NCBI GenBank assembly: GCA_028714915.1
Contig: JAQTLL010000007.1
Location: 1-39,099, forward strand
DNA from: Sulfuricurvum sp.
Lineage (GTDB): Bacteria; Campylobacterota; Campylobacteria; Campylobacterales; Sulfurimonadaceae
DNA length: 39,099 nucleotides
Reading direction: 5' to 3'
Shown: positions 1 through 9,380 of the stretch, one piece after another
Numbering within the stretch: the stretch's first letter is position 1
How the letters are laid out: each line of letters begins with the position of its first letter
Notes under the pieces: model-generated
What the model was told of the DNA's origin: nothing
Databases searched by the model: none
The model's input: only the letters and a program-made list of their open reading frames with translations
Position numbers and translations under genes: made by a program

Positions 1-126
1 AAACCAAAACCAAAGGAGGACGCTTAAAAATAACCACCAAAAAAACTACCAATTTTTAGTGAAATGCTCACACCAAACTGGTCATTTTTATTTGGCGCAG
101 ATGGTCATTTTTAAATGTCGCTTGAC
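1..126. mobile_element. IS21-like element end (terminal part only)
   Basis: The 12-base sequence tggtcattttta occurs twice in direct orientation, at 79-90 and 102-113, each followed by a related stretch (tttggcgcag, aaatgtcgct). Read on the - strand the segment begins TGTCAAGCGACATTT at 126. Terminal TGT followed by tandem copies of a roughly 20-base repeat is the usual end structure of IS21-family elements, whose transposase subunit binds the repeats. No istA or istB coding sequence is visible, so the element body lies to the left of the window. The boundary at 126 is inferred from the TGT end. The family assignment rests on this end structure alone. Confidence 0.6.
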
Positions 127-891
127 AGCAAGAGCAAAAGCCGGAATACCAACAATTATAGCCGCTGCTTTAATAATAAGCTCATTGAGTCGAGCATCTA
201 GTTGAAATATATGAAAAAAGCCTGTATACACCGTATGGTGAAATGAAATTCCGATCATATAGACAACATAATATAAATAGGATTTATCTCTTGTAAAAAA
301 ATACAGGGATAGATTATACAAGGCTAAAGCTATCATTGCACCAAAGAATAGGGCTAGTTTTTTTTGATGATCAATTTCTGCTTCATAAAATTGGTTAGTT
401 TTCCATAATTTCAAATCCACTATTAACGTTGTTACCTCAGAGTAAACTTTAATAAAATAGGTTTTTTCTTCATGCGCTTCTAAATTTATTTTAAAAATAG
501 GATTAATACTTTTTTGACCAAGGTTTCCAGATAAAATCCCTGATGTTTGTGGCGAAAAATTTTCATCAGGAGAATAGAAAAAAATATTTGTTGTCATAGG
601 ATTGTTGTATTCAAGAACCCTAGAAATTTTAACATCTGTTGTATTTTTTACAGTGAACTTGATCCATACATCAAAATTGGGAGAGTAGCCCAATAAAAGT
701 CTTTTTGTAGTGTTTGGTTTAAACGTAATGTTTCCGTTTTTTATTTCATTAAACCCTAAACTACGTGTATGGTCAATATAAATTGAACTATTTTCCAAAA
801 CATCAACTGAAGTCGTTTCACTGCCAACCTCTATGCTACTTGCATACATAGAAGTAATCAACAAAATCATGAATAAAAAATATTTAATCAA
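88..891 (-). pseudogene. Truncated 7TMR-DISM membrane sensor, cut by IS
   Basis: The reading frame encodes 267 residues. It has an N-terminal signal peptide (MIKYFLFMILLITSMYAS), then an extracytoplasmic domain with the 7TMR-DISMED2 pattern (LLLGYSPNFDVWIKF, then FIKVYSEVTT near residue 150), then the first membrane helices of a 7TM-DISM region (ALFFGAMIALALYNLSLYFF, then YYVVYMIGISF). In intact proteins of this family the seven helices are followed by a histidine kinase, diguanylate cyclase or phosphatase output domain. Here the frame stops after three or four helices. The last 11 codons (KRHLKMTICAK) are encoded by the IS end, so about 256 residues are native and the output domain is lost. 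The start is probably TTG at 891, because ATG at 870 would remove the basic N-region of the signal peptide. No clear ribosome binding site is seen. The product is probably non-functional. Confidence 0.7.
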
Positions 892-942
892 TTACACCCA
901 ACTTTAATTCTGAAAACAATATACCATATTATCTTTATGTAA

Positions 943-1098
943 CTTATATGTTTTCTTATCATTCTACAAAAATATCAATGTAGAACAAGAATAAAAAATA
1001 TTCGTGACGCTAATCATGATGGCATATGGTTAGAATTAAAAAATCAATTGATAACTGGTCAATATCATTTATTTGAATCTACACTTAAACATATTTGA
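943..1098 (+). pseudogene. Possible C-terminal remnant of an unknown gene
   Basis: A frame with no start codon in good context runs open for 51 codons to TGA at 1096-1098. Its last part (DANHDGIWLELKNQL, then TGQYHLFESTLKHI) has a plausible protein-like composition. It may be the tail of a gene lost by rearrangement between the sensor and sbcD. I do not recognise the family, and an AT-rich chance frame of this length is also possible. The rest of 892-1115 shows no convincing gene; it should hold the promoters for the two flanking, divergently oriented genes. Confidence 0.2.
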
Positions 1099-1115
1099 AA
1101 GTACAAAGGTTAGCG

Positions 1116-2246
1116 TTGAGGATTCTCCATTTCTCCGACACCCATTTGGGGTTTAACGATCTTGAGATCGTCAATGAATCTGGAATCAATCAACGAGAAG
1201 CTGATTTTTACGATGCCTTTACTCAGGTGATCGATGCGATACTAGAAATCAAACCCGATTACGTCATCCACACCGGCGACCTCTTCCACCGCCCTCATCC
1301 CTCGAACCGTGCTATCAGTTTTTGTCTTACACAGCTCAAACGGCTCAGCGTCGCACATATAGAGACGATCATTATCGCGGGAAACCACTCGACACCACGC
1401 ACCCGCTCCGCTTCCCCTATCCTCGCGGCATTACGGACACTCGATCACATCCATCCGGTGTTCGAAGAGGCGTATAAGAAAGTAATATTTGATGATATCA
1501 ACTTCCATTGCATCCCTCATATCAACGATGAAGTCTCCAACCTCGCGGCGATTGAGGAGTGTGAAGCTTCGGTAGACGCCGACAAACGCAACATTATGAT
1601 GCTTCACTGCTCTGTTGGAGCGCAGTTTATGATGGAGGAGTACGGCGAGCGGGTTTATCCGCGTGAGAAAGTGGTGCTGTTTGCTCAGATGGATTACGTC
1701 GCTCTCGGACACTGGCACGGTTTTGGAAGCGTCGGGAAACATTCTAACGTCTATTATGCGGGATCAACGGAGCGAACCAGTAGTGGTGATGCACGCAACG
1801 ACAAGGGATATGCCCTTGTAACATTAGGGGATTCACTTGATGTGACATTCCACCCCATCACCCTCCGTCCCAGCCACCGCCTCCGTGTCGATGCCCAAAC
1901 ATCAGAGGATATTTTCAATGAACTCCGATCATACGCTGAATCGTTGGTCGTTGATGGTGCATTGCTCTCCATCACCCTCGAAAACCTGAGTGCCACCCAA
2001 TCGATCGACATTTCCAACCGCGATATCGAAGCGTGTTTTCACACCGCCCTCAATGTTCAAGTGCAACGCAAGTTCCGACGTAGTGAAGCTTCCGCCGCGA
2101 CGGAGAGTGTGAACGCCGCCTCGTTGCAAGAGTATTTTGGTGCGTTCTTAGAAGAGCAAACCACCACACCCGAAGAATTCACACGCCTAAACTCCAAAGT
2201 CGCAACATTGTTTGCACGCTATGACGAGGTGAACAATGACGCTTGA
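1116..2246 (+). CDS. sbcD: SbcD/Mre11-type DNA repair nuclease subunit
   Basis: This is the metallophosphoesterase subunit of the SbcCD/Mre11-Rad50 complex, which removes hairpins and protein-blocked DNA ends. Seen in order are the metal-binding motifs FSDTHLG at the N-terminus, HTGDLFH, IAGNHSTPRTR, LHCSVG and ALGHWHG, all expected for the family. I place the start at TTG 1116, which gives 376 residues beginning MRILHFSDTHLG. AAAGG at 1105-1109 lies 6 bases upstream, and family members usually start right before this motif. A longer frame begins at TTG 1095 but has no ribosome binding site. The stop overlaps the sbcC start by 11 bases, so the two are translationally coupled. The gene is clearly more GC-rich than 4621-9380. 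A chromosomal-type sbcCD is well known, but here it heads what looks like a defence island. Confidence 0.9.
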   Translation: MRILHFSDTHLGFNDLEIVNESGINQREADFYDAFTQVIDAILEIKPDYVIHTGDLFHRPHPSNRAISFCLTQLKRLSVAHIETIIIAGNHSTPRTRSASPILAALRTLDHIHPVFEEAYKKVIFDDINFHCIPHINDEVSNLAAIEECEASVDADKRNIMMLHCSVGAQFMMEEYGERVYPREKVVLFAQMDYVALGHWHGFGSVGKHSNVYYAGSTERTSSGDARNDKGYALVTLGDSLDVTFHPITLRPSHRLRVDAQTSEDIFNELRSYAESLVVDGALLSITLENLSATQSIDISNRDIEACFHTALNVQVQRKFRRSEASAATESVNAASLQEYFGAFLEEQTTTPEEFTRLNSKVATLFARYDEVNNDA

Positions 2247-4593
2247 ATCACTTCGTCTACAGAACTTCAAACGCTACGCCTCGTATGAGATCACGTTTGA
2301 AAGCGGTCTGTGTGGAATCCTCGGACGCAATGGACGAGGCAAATCGACGATCTTTGATGGTGTATTTTTCGCCCTCTACGGCGATTACAAAGGCTCCAAA
2401 GAGCTGATCCCCACCGCAGGAAGTACCGGAGGGGTCAAAGTCGAGTTGAACTTTGAGATCGAGGGGAAAATCTACACCGCTATCCGCGAGTTTCGGGGCA
2501 AAGCCCTCACCGCCTTTGCAACGCTCAAAGAGGGGGATGAGTCTATCGTGAGTGGCGCGCGTGAAGTCACCGCCGCCGTCACGAAACTGCTGAGGATGGG
2601 GAAAGAGGCGTTTTTACATACGGTATTCGCCTCCCAAAAGGAACTCACCGCCCTTAGCTCCATGAAAAACGATGAGCGCAAAGCGATGATGCGCCGACTG
2701 CTGGGACTGGAGAAGATCGATAAAATCGAAGCAATGATCCGCGAGGAGCTAACGGAACTCAATCGTGACATCAAAAGCGCATCAGCATTTCTCCTCAGCG
2801 ATGAAACTCTCAAACAGCACCGAGATGACCTTACCTCTAAAACCGCCCTCTCCCAAACCATAGAAGCGACCCTCAAAACCCTCACCGAGGAATCCCTAAA
2901 GCTCCGCACCGCCTACGAAGCCGCCAAAGCTCTCGTAGAGACTCAACAAAAAGCCAAAGAGGAACGGCAAAAGAAACTCGATACCCTTGAAAAAGCGCAA
3001 CAGACCCTTGCCCTTCACCAAAAACAGCTAACCGAACTCGAAACCGAGCTAAAAACCCTCAATGCTCATCACACTAACTACACGACACAACTCCCTCTCA
3101 AAGGGCAACTCGCCACATTGGAGCTATCGCTCAAAGCCCAAGACGAGTTAAAAACCACATTCCTCCAAAAGGTCGGATTAGAGAAAGAGCAAGAGGAGCT
3201 GAGAAAAGGCTACACTGCCCGTAAAGAGGAAGTGGCGCAACTGACCAAAGAAATCACTCCGTTAGAGGAGATGCACAAACAGCTCTCAACAGAGCAAACA
3301 GCCCTATCTGAACTCAAAGCCGCTCTCCTCAAGCTCGATACCGAGATCACCACCATCACCGCCGAGATCGGTTCCAATCGCTCCAATATCGCTAAAGTGA
3401 CCAAACAAGTCGAGACGATCACCGATCTGGGACGGGAATCCTCCTGCCCTACCTGCACCCGTCCGTTGATGGAGCAGTATGACACTGTTCTCGCATCACT
3501 CCAAACTGAGATTAGTAAGGTATATCAAAAGCAGATCGATGCGTTACAACTCAGACTCAATGCCCTCACAGAGGAAAAAGTAGCTTCTCAAAAGATCACC
3601 GACGAGGCGCAACAAAAGTTCAATCTCCTACAAACCCAAATCACCCTCCTCCAAAGTAAATCCAAAGACCTCCTCAAAGCACAGGAACAATTCCGTGAGG
3701 TCGAAACACGGGGACTAAGCAACAAAGCTGCCCTTGCCCTCCTAGGCTCCATCACCTACGATGAAAATGCTCATAATGCACTCAAAGAACAGCATACGAA
3801 CCTCAAACCGCAGGTCGAAGCCCTCATCAAACTCGAAGCTCTCATCGCCACCATACCTACCAAAACCGAAGCGTTCCAAGCACTCCAAACGCAAATCAAA
3901 ACCGACGAGGCTTCTATCAGTTCAACCCAAGCCCTTATCACCGCCGACACCTACCGCCCAGAGAGCCACAACGAAGCGATCACCCATGCCAAAGCTTCCG
4001 AAACCGCCAAAGATGCCAAAGCTGTCGAGTACAATACTGCCATGTTGGAGCAAACCAACATCCGCCGCGACATCGAAGCAATCGACAAAGAGATCAAACG
4101 AGACGAGATCAACCGAGCCTCACTCAAAACCCGTGAAAACGACCAAGCCGACTACGAGAAACTCAAAGCAGTGATGTCCGAGTTCAAAACCCACATCAAC
4201 GCTCGTGTTGCCCCCCGCATCGGAGAAGTCGCCAGCGACATGTACAGCCGCATCACCCGTGGACGCTATCAGCACATCGAGGTAAGCCCCGAGTTCGACT
4301 TCTACATCTACGACAACGGCGAGCGCTACCCCATCGAACGGTTCAGCGGCGGTGAGATCGATCTCGCCAATCTCGTCCTGCGCATCGCCATCTCCAAAAC
4401 ACTGGGGGAACTTAGTGGTGGTGGCAATATCGGGTTTTTAGCATTTGACGAGGTATTCGGCTCTCAGGACGAGGAACGGCGCATCCAAATAATGGAAGCG
4501 TTTCACACTATCAGCGAATCGTATCGACAGATATTTTTGATCTCTCATGAAATGGAGATTAAAGAGATGTTTGAGAGAGTTGTTGAGTTATGA
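2236..4593 (+). CDS. sbcC: SbcC/Rad50-type ATPase subunit
   Basis: This is the SMC-like partner of SbcD, holding DNA and driving the nuclease by ATP hydrolysis. The 785 residues show Walker A GRNGRGKST near residue 30, then long Lys/Glu-rich coiled coils. The zinc hook is CPTC, with Cys404 and Cys407 at the apex. The ABC signature FSGGEIDLANLVLRIAISK, Walker B IGFLAFDEVFGS and an H-loop (ISHEMEI) lie near the C-terminus. The protein is shorter than E. coli SbcC (about 1050 residues), as many SbcC/Rad50 homologues are. GAGGTG lies five bases before ATG 2236. The gene overlaps sbcD, and the next gene follows after 27 bases with a sharp fall in GC, which marks the edge of an AT-rich cassette. 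Confidence 0.92.
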   Translation: MTLESLRLQNFKRYASYEITFESGLCGILGRNGRGKSTIFDGVFFALYGDYKGSKELIPTAGSTGGVKVELNFEIEGKIYTAIREFRGKALTAFATLKEGDESIVSGAREVTAAVTKLLRMGKEAFLHTVFASQKELTALSSMKNDERKAMMRRLLGLEKIDKIEAMIREELTELNRDIKSASAFLLSDETLKQHRDDLTSKTALSQTIEATLKTLTEESLKLRTAYEAAKALVETQQKAKEERQKKLDTLEKAQQTLALHQKQLTELETELKTLNAHHTNYTTQLPLKGQLATLELSLKAQDELKTTFLQKVGLEKEQEELRKGYTARKEEVAQLTKEITPLEEMHKQLSTEQTALSELKAALLKLDTEITTITAEIGSNRSNIAKVTKQVETITDLGRESSCPTCTRPLMEQYDTVLASLQTEISKVYQKQIDALQLRLNALTEEKVASQKITDEAQQKFNLLQTQITLLQSKSKDLLKAQEQFREVETRGLSNKAALALLGSITYDENAHNALKEQHTNLKPQVEALIKLEALIATIPTKTEAFQALQTQIKTDEASISSTQALITADTYRPESHNEAITHAKASETAKDAKAVEYNTAMLEQTNIRRDIEAIDKEIKRDEINRASLKTRENDQADYEKLKAVMSEFKTHINARVAPRIGEVASDMYSRITRGRYQHIEVSPEFDFYIYDNGERYPIERFSGGEIDLANLVLRIAISKTLGELSGGGNIGFLAFDEVFGSQDEERRIQIMEAFHTISESYRQIFLISHEMEIKEMFERVVEL

Positions 4594-4620
4594 AAATACA
4601 TCTACACAAAAGGAAATAAA

Positions 4621-4935
4621 ATGTTAACCACATTCTTACAAGCAATTCATGAAAAAAGACTCTTATCTATTGACTTTATAGCCAAAGAAGATAATTTATT
4701 AAGAAATAGAAAATGCGTCGCTTTTGATTTCGGACCAAGTAGAAAGTTCAAAGACAATAGTGACCGATTTCATTTTTTAGATTTAAATAGTCCTGACGGG
4801 AAACATAATTTGTCTATATTGCCTAGTCAAATACATAAAATTGAGCTGTTGGATGAAAACTTTGAACCTAAAAATTATGTGACATGGCATCCAATAAATT
4901 GGATAGTTAAAAGAGACTGGGGAATTTACTCATAA
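4621..4935 (+). CDS. Small WYL-like domain protein, upstream of TrlF
   Basis: The protein has 104 residues and no obvious signal or membrane segment. The order of its features resembles a stand-alone WYL-type beta-barrel: AIHEKRLLSIDF at the start, RKFKDNSDRFHFLDL in the middle, then LSILPSQIHKIELLDENFEP, like the usual end of a WYL domain. The C-terminus is rich in Trp and basic residues (TWHPINWIVKRDW). No helix-turn-helix is attached, so it may be a ligand-sensing or partner subunit rather than a transcription factor. The WYL link is my inference from the pattern. AAAGGA lies seven bases upstream. It ends 16 bases before the TrlF-type ATPase gene and shares its AT-rich composition, so the two probably move together. 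Confidence 0.65.
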   Translation: MLTTFLQAIHEKRLLSIDFIAKEDNLLRNRKCVAFDFGPSRKFKDNSDRFHFLDLNSPDGKHNLSILPSQIHKIELLDENFEPKNYVTWHPINWIVKRDWGIYS

Positions 4936-4951
4936 ATAAGGAGGGTTGATT

Positions 4952-7945
4952 ATGTATCAAAGAGGTTCAGAGTGGAGAAAATGGGATTTGCACGTACATA
5001 CTCCAGACTCAATTGTGCATGAGTACAAACAAGGTGATAAAGAAAGTATTTGGGATAATTACTTAGAAAAATTACAATTATTACCTGATAACATTAAAGT
5101 GCTAGGAATAAATGATTATTGGTTTTTAGATGGATTTAAAAAAGTTAAAGAATTTAAAGATAGTGGTAAACTACCTAATATTGAATTAATTTTACCAGTT
5201 ATAGAATTGAGATTAAGGGATTACGTAGGAAATAACTCCCTAAATAAAATTAACTATCATATTATTTTTTCAGACGAACTTAGTATTGATGAAATCGAAA
5301 GTGAATTTATAAATAAAATTGAAATGACCGAGTTTGAAAATAGAAGCCTTAGTGTAGTTAATTTGGAAAATTTTGGTAATAAAATCAAACAAGACACTCC
5401 TGCTGATAAGCGACCTAAAGATTCCGATAAGCAAATCGGGTTCAATAATTTTACTATTTCCTTAGATAAAGTGAATGAACTTTTATTAAAAAAATTATTC
5501 AAAGGTAAGTTTTTAAGGGTTATTGGGCAAACAGAATGGAGTGATTTTAGGTGGGAAGGTAGCCCTGCAGATAAAAAGTCTTTAATCAATAATGTTGATT
5601 TTATTTTTTCCGCTTCTCCTACAATTGAAAATGCGATGAAATCAAAACAAAGTTTAATAACTCAGGAAGTTAATTATAAATTACTTCATTGTAGCGATGC
5701 ACATCAATTTTTTCAGACAGAGTTCACGAGTAAAATTCTAGGACATTGTTTTTCTTGGATTAAAGCTGATCCAACATTTAAAGGCTTGCAACAAGTATTA
5801 CACGATTTTGAAGAAAGAGTTTTTATCGGAGATGAACCTGAAATACTTAAACGAGTACACTCTAATAAAACAAAATATATAAAAAGCTTAGATATACGAC
5901 CAATTGCTGGATATACTGGAAATAAGGGCTTATGGTTTAGTGATTTCGCAACTTTAGAATTCAATAAAGAGTTAGTTGCTATTATAGGCAATAAAGGCAA
6001 TGGGAAAAGTGCTATTTCCGATATTATTGGCTTATTAACAAACTCTTCAAATCAATCACATTTTTCATTTTTAAATAAACAAAAATTTTTTAAAAACAAG
6101 TTGGCAGATAATTTCGAGGCTGAATTAACATTTGAATCGAACGATAAGCTAACTAAACTTCTAAGTGAATCAATAGAAGCAAACCCTGTAGAAAGAGTGA
6201 GATATCTTCCTCAAAATTACTTTGAAAAACTTTGTAATGATTTAGAAGGAGAAGGCTTTGAGGAATCTTTGCAAAAAGTTGTGTTTACCCATTTACCAAG
6301 TCAATATAGGCTAGGTAAAAATAGTTTTGAAGAATTGATTAATTTCAAAACTGAGAGCATTGAAAGCGATGTTCAAACCCTACTTCCAAAGATTCATGAA
6401 CTCAATAAAAAAATTATAAGTCTAGAAAGAAAGAATATTGAAAGATATTTAAGAACAATCAATGAAAAATTCAAAATTAAATGGAATGAGTATAAACAAC
6501 ATCAAAAAGACAAGCCGCAAAAAATAGAAAAACCAAATTTTGAAGAGGGGAGCGATAATGAAACGAAATTTAAAACCCTTGAAGAATTAAAAAAACAATT
6601 GCAACAAAAAGAAGAAGGTAAAAAATCTTTATCAGCTCGAGTTAGTGAACTGATGAAGCAAGATGGACATTTGAAAATTTTAAAAGCTGATTTTGAAAGG
6701 CTAGAAAATCATATAAAGTCTGTATTAGAAGTCACATCTACTGAACTAGAAAAATATAATTTAGATGTCAAAAAGATATTTAATTATACGGTTAATTATG
6801 AAATAATTAATTCTAAAATAGATGAAATCGATATTAGTTCTGCTCAATCAATGAAGTTAATTTATGACAAAGAAACAAATACTGGACTTAGCATTGATAT
6901 CCAAAAATTACAAGAAGACATAAAACAAAGGGAAAGCAAACTTTCTAGTGTTCAAAAAGAATATCAAATATATTTATCAAAAATCAAAGAGTGGGAAGAA
7001 CAAAAAAATAATCTAATTGCTGATACCGCAACGCCAGATTCAATAAAAGGTTTAATCTCAGAACTTAAATACATAAAAAATGAGTTATATATTGATTTAA
7101 CAGAAGCAAGAAGTCAACGATTAGCAGGTGTAGAGGCTATTTACAACAAAAAATCAGAAATAGTAGATACATATAAAAAGCTTAAAGAGTCTATTGATTC
7201 AACCCTAGAAGATTATAAAGATGTTTTGGTAAATTACTCGATATCAATAAATGCAACATTTAAATTAAATAATTTTGAAGATAGTTTTTTGAACTTTATC
7301 AGTCAAAACAAAATGGGAAGTTTCTACGGGAAAGATGATGGAAAACAAAGGTTAAAAGGGATTCTTGAAGATAAAGATTTTAATAACTTTCAAGAATTTA
7401 AAGAGATTCTAATCAATCTTATTGAACATTTGGAAAAAGATTTTCGTAGAAATGAAGCCAAAATGAATATAGAAGATCAAGTTAATAATTCTGATGAATT
7501 ATATAAATATTTATTTTCTATTAATTATTTGGTTCCTAATTATGAATTAATGCTAGATGGTAAAACACTAAATGAATTATCTCCTGGTGAAAAAGGAGCG
7601 TTGCTCTTAGTATTCTATCTGATGCTGGATAAGGAAGATATTCCACTTATCATAGACCAACCAGAGGATAACTTAGATAATCAAAGTGTTGCAAAAATTG
7701 TTGTTGAATTTATAAAGATAGCAAAAAAAAGAAGACAAATTTTCATGGTAACACACAATCCTAATTTGGCAGTTGTTGCTGATGCTGAGCAGATAGTGCA
7801 TGTAAAAATAGATAAACAAAATAACAATGTGTTTAGTTACTTGACGGGATCGATAGAAAATCCTGAAATTAACCAATGTCTGGTAGATGTTTTAGAAGGA
7901 ACATTACCTGCTTTTGGCAAGAGAAAAAATAAGTATATGATATGA
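4952..7945 (+). CDS. TrlF-type PHP-domain SMC-like ATPase
   Basis: A 997-residue protein combining an N-terminal PHP phosphoesterase domain with an SMC/RecN-like ABC ATPase. The PHP motifs are WDLHVHTPDS near residue 12, VLGINDY near 50 and HCSDAH near 247. Then come Walker A GNKGNGKSA near 346, a long coiled-coil region, signature LSPGEKGALLL near 876, Walker B LIIDQPEDNLDN near 898 and the H-loop MVTHNPN. This matches the architecture annotated as TrlF family AAA-like ATPase, which I recall mostly from accessory and defence regions. I infer an ATP-gated nuclease or phosphatase that acts on nucleic acid. ATG 4952 is chosen over TTG 4946 because AAGGAGGG at 4938-4945 lies six bases before it. 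It is AT-rich, unlike sbcC. Confidence 0.8.
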   Translation: MYQRGSEWRKWDLHVHTPDSIVHEYKQGDKESIWDNYLEKLQLLPDNIKVLGINDYWFLDGFKKVKEFKDSGKLPNIELILPVIELRLRDYVGNNSLNKINYHIIFSDELSIDEIESEFINKIEMTEFENRSLSVVNLENFGNKIKQDTPADKRPKDSDKQIGFNNFTISLDKVNELLLKKLFKGKFLRVIGQTEWSDFRWEGSPADKKSLINNVDFIFSASPTIENAMKSKQSLITQEVNYKLLHCSDAHQFFQTEFTSKILGHCFSWIKADPTFKGLQQVLHDFEERVFIGDEPEILKRVHSNKTKYIKSLDIRPIAGYTGNKGLWFSDFATLEFNKELVAIIGNKGNGKSAISDIIGLLTNSSNQSHFSFLNKQKFFKNKLADNFEAELTFESNDKLTKLLSESIEANPVERVRYLPQNYFEKLCNDLEGEGFEESLQKVVFTHLPSQYRLGKNSFEELINFKTESIESDVQTLLPKIHELNKKIISLERKNIERYLRTINEKFKIKWNEYKQHQKDKPQKIEKPNFEEGSDNETKFKTLEELKKQLQQKEEGKKSLSARVSELMKQDGHLKILKADFERLENHIKSVLEVTSTELEKYNLDVKKIFNYTVNYEIINSKIDEIDISSAQSMKLIYDKETNTGLSIDIQKLQEDIKQRESKLSSVQKEYQIYLSKIKEWEEQKNNLIADTATPDSIKGLISELKYIKNELYIDLTEARSQRLAGVEAIYNKKSEIVDTYKKLKESIDSTLEDYKDVLVNYSISINATFKLNNFEDSFLNFISQNKMGSFYGKDDGKQRLKGILEDKDFNNFQEFKEILINLIEHLEKDFRRNEAKMNIEDQVNNSDELYKYLFSINYLVPNYELMLDGKTLNELSPGEKGALLLVFYLMLDKEDIPLIIDQPEDNLDNQSVAKIVVEFIKIAKKRRQIFMVTHNPNLAVVADAEQIVHVKIDKQNNNVFSYLTGSIENPEINQCLVDVLEGTLPAFGKRKNKYMI

Positions 7946-8025
7946 CCCTATCCAGATAACCACCGCCTTGGCACATTTCGAGACGGTGTAATGAATTCAA
8001 TAACCATATTATCAGGGGAATTAAA
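7946..8025 (+). other. Spacer inside the AT-rich cassette, GC-richer first half
   Basis: The first roughly 45 bases after the TrlF stop are visibly richer in G and C than either neighbour and contain CACCG at 7962-7966 with a matching CGGTG further on. No gene is seen. The second half supplies AGGGGA six bases before the next start. It could be a weak transcript hairpin or a recombination scar; neither is demonstrated. Confidence 0.25.
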
Positions 8026-8691
8026 ATGAAAATCTTAATCTTTAGAATTTCAAAAGGCGAACCAGGCGGTGTTGTAGAGGCTTCCTGCCCAGTTCATTTT
8101 AATAAACGAAGAGCTGAATTAGAAGATAAGTTAAATGCTATAGTGCCTGATAAAATTGATTATGAAAATAATGGCTATAAAGATTATTTAGATGAACAAT
8201 TATGGAAATGCAATAAACTACGACAAGGTTGGGGAATACCAAAACTAGACTTACGTGGAAATGAAGAAGAATGGATAGAAAACTATATTTTAGGTGCTAG
8301 AAAATATTGGGATATTCCTCTACATATCTTTAAAAATGATGATATGTGTCATGATGCAGCTGGTAGGTTTAAAATGTTTACTGAAACAATGAACGATGTA
8401 GATCTAGGAGACATAGTTATTATTCCAACACACTCTGATAAGCAACATCATGATTCTAAACATTTCACTATTGCGACTGTAAATGGTAAATATTTTTTTG
8501 ATTTAAATGAAAAATACAATGATTTTGGCCATGTATTGCCTATTAAAAATCTTAAAGTAGTTCCTTATGACACATTAATTAAGGCAATCGATTTTACTGG
8601 TTATTATCAAAGAGCTGTAACTGAAGTAAAGTCTCATTATAAACTACATCAGCCACTCTTAGATTTTTTGAAAAAAAATTATTTAAATTAA
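8026..8691 (+). CDS. Uncharacterised protein, PUA-like C-terminal half
   Basis: A soluble 221-residue protein without clear catalytic motifs. The N-terminal half includes KCNKLRQGWGIPKLDL, the middle IENYILGARKYWDIP. The C-terminal half reads GDIVIIPTHSD, HFTIATVNGKYFFDL, then DFGHVLPIKNLKVV. This order (a basic tract, GD.vvIP, a short strand motif, DFGH.lP) resembles the modified-base-recognising PUA/EVE-like modules found on restriction enzymes such as Mrr and McrBC types. That is inference from pattern. It would fit a sensor of modified or foreign DNA acting with TrlF. AGGGGA at 8014-8019 lies six bases before ATG. The gene lies 80 bases after trlF and 11 bases before the CoiA-like gene, with the same AT-rich composition. 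Confidence 0.6.
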   Translation: MKILIFRISKGEPGGVVEASCPVHFNKRRAELEDKLNAIVPDKIDYENNGYKDYLDEQLWKCNKLRQGWGIPKLDLRGNEEEWIENYILGARKYWDIPLHIFKNDDMCHDAAGRFKMFTETMNDVDLGDIVIIPTHSDKQHHDSKHFTIATVNGKYFFDLNEKYNDFGHVLPIKNLKVVPYDTLIKAIDFTGYYQRAVTEVKSHYKLHQPLLDFLKKNYLN

Positions 8692-8702
8692 AAGGAATAT
8701 GT

Positions 8703-9380
8703 ATGCCACAATACGCAGTTGATAGCAATACAAATGAAATTGTTGAAATAGGAGCATGGTTATTGACTCGGCACAGGAGAGGAAAACCTCTATGCAGAGT
8801 TCACAATTGCGGCGTAACTTTAACTATAGTTGGGGAGCATAATCCTGATAGAGCCACTCATTTTAGACATCCACCTAGTACTAACTGTCCATCAATTTTA
8901 ACCAATGCAGTTCCATATCGGCAATTACAAAATGTCCCAATAGATCATGCTCAAATAGCTACAATTAAAATGGTTTTCCTTAATAATATTCATCAAATAT
9001 TCAATAAATGTAGCAGCTTAATTCCTAATCTGAGTTTTCAAGAATTTTTCGAAATTATTGAAAATGCTCATAATCTAAATATTTGGGGGTATAGAGATAT
9101 TGATCTAGAATACATACCCTATATATTGTGCACATGCAACCCTTATTTTGTGCAGAGAACTCCATATAGAAATCATCCTTTTCACTTTGTATTTAGTGAA
9201 ATTCAAAGAGTTGATGAACTATGGATTAATGCTGGAAATAATGCGCATGTGATCTATAGAGTGGATAGAACTACTCAGGATGTGGAAAATATAAATATAA
9301 TATTTGATTTGAATAATTTTAATAATCATTCAAACTTACCACAAAATCGTATAAATTCTATAAATGTTTTACTAAATTAA
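8703..9380 (+). CDS. CoiA-like N-terminal domain protein
   Basis: 225 residues. The first part carries the pattern GKPLCRVHNCGVTL, then ATHFRHPPSTNCPS. Pairs of Cys and His around an F-R-H box are typical of the zinc-ribbon-like N-terminus of CoiA-like competence proteins, which often precedes a nuclease domain. The rest (NLNIWGYRDIDLEYIPYIL and VDELWINAGNN) is not recognised, and the nuclease lysine/glutamate signature is not evident. AAGGA at 8692-8696 is six bases upstream of ATG. The gene is very AT-rich (11 G or C in 9301-9360). Its TAA is directly abutted by the ATG of the GC-rich DUF2779 gene. Role unknown; membership in the TrlF cassette is inferred from composition and spacing. Confidence 0.55.
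   Translation: MPQYAVDSNTNEIVEIGAWLLTRHRRGKPLCRVHNCGVTLTIVGEHNPDRATHFRHPPSTNCPSILTNAVPYRQLQNVPIDHAQIATIKMVFLNNIHQIFNKCSSLIPNLSFQEFFEIIENAHNLNIWGYRDIDLEYIPYILCTCNPYFVQRTPYRNHPFHFVFSEIQRVDELWINAGNNAHVIYRVDRTTQDVENINIIFDLNNFNNHSNLPQNRINSINVLLN

Noticed and set aside
3761..4174. 137-residue + strand frame within sbcC
   Set aside because: Low-complexity Lys/Ser/Pro-rich shadow of the coiled-coil coding sequence.
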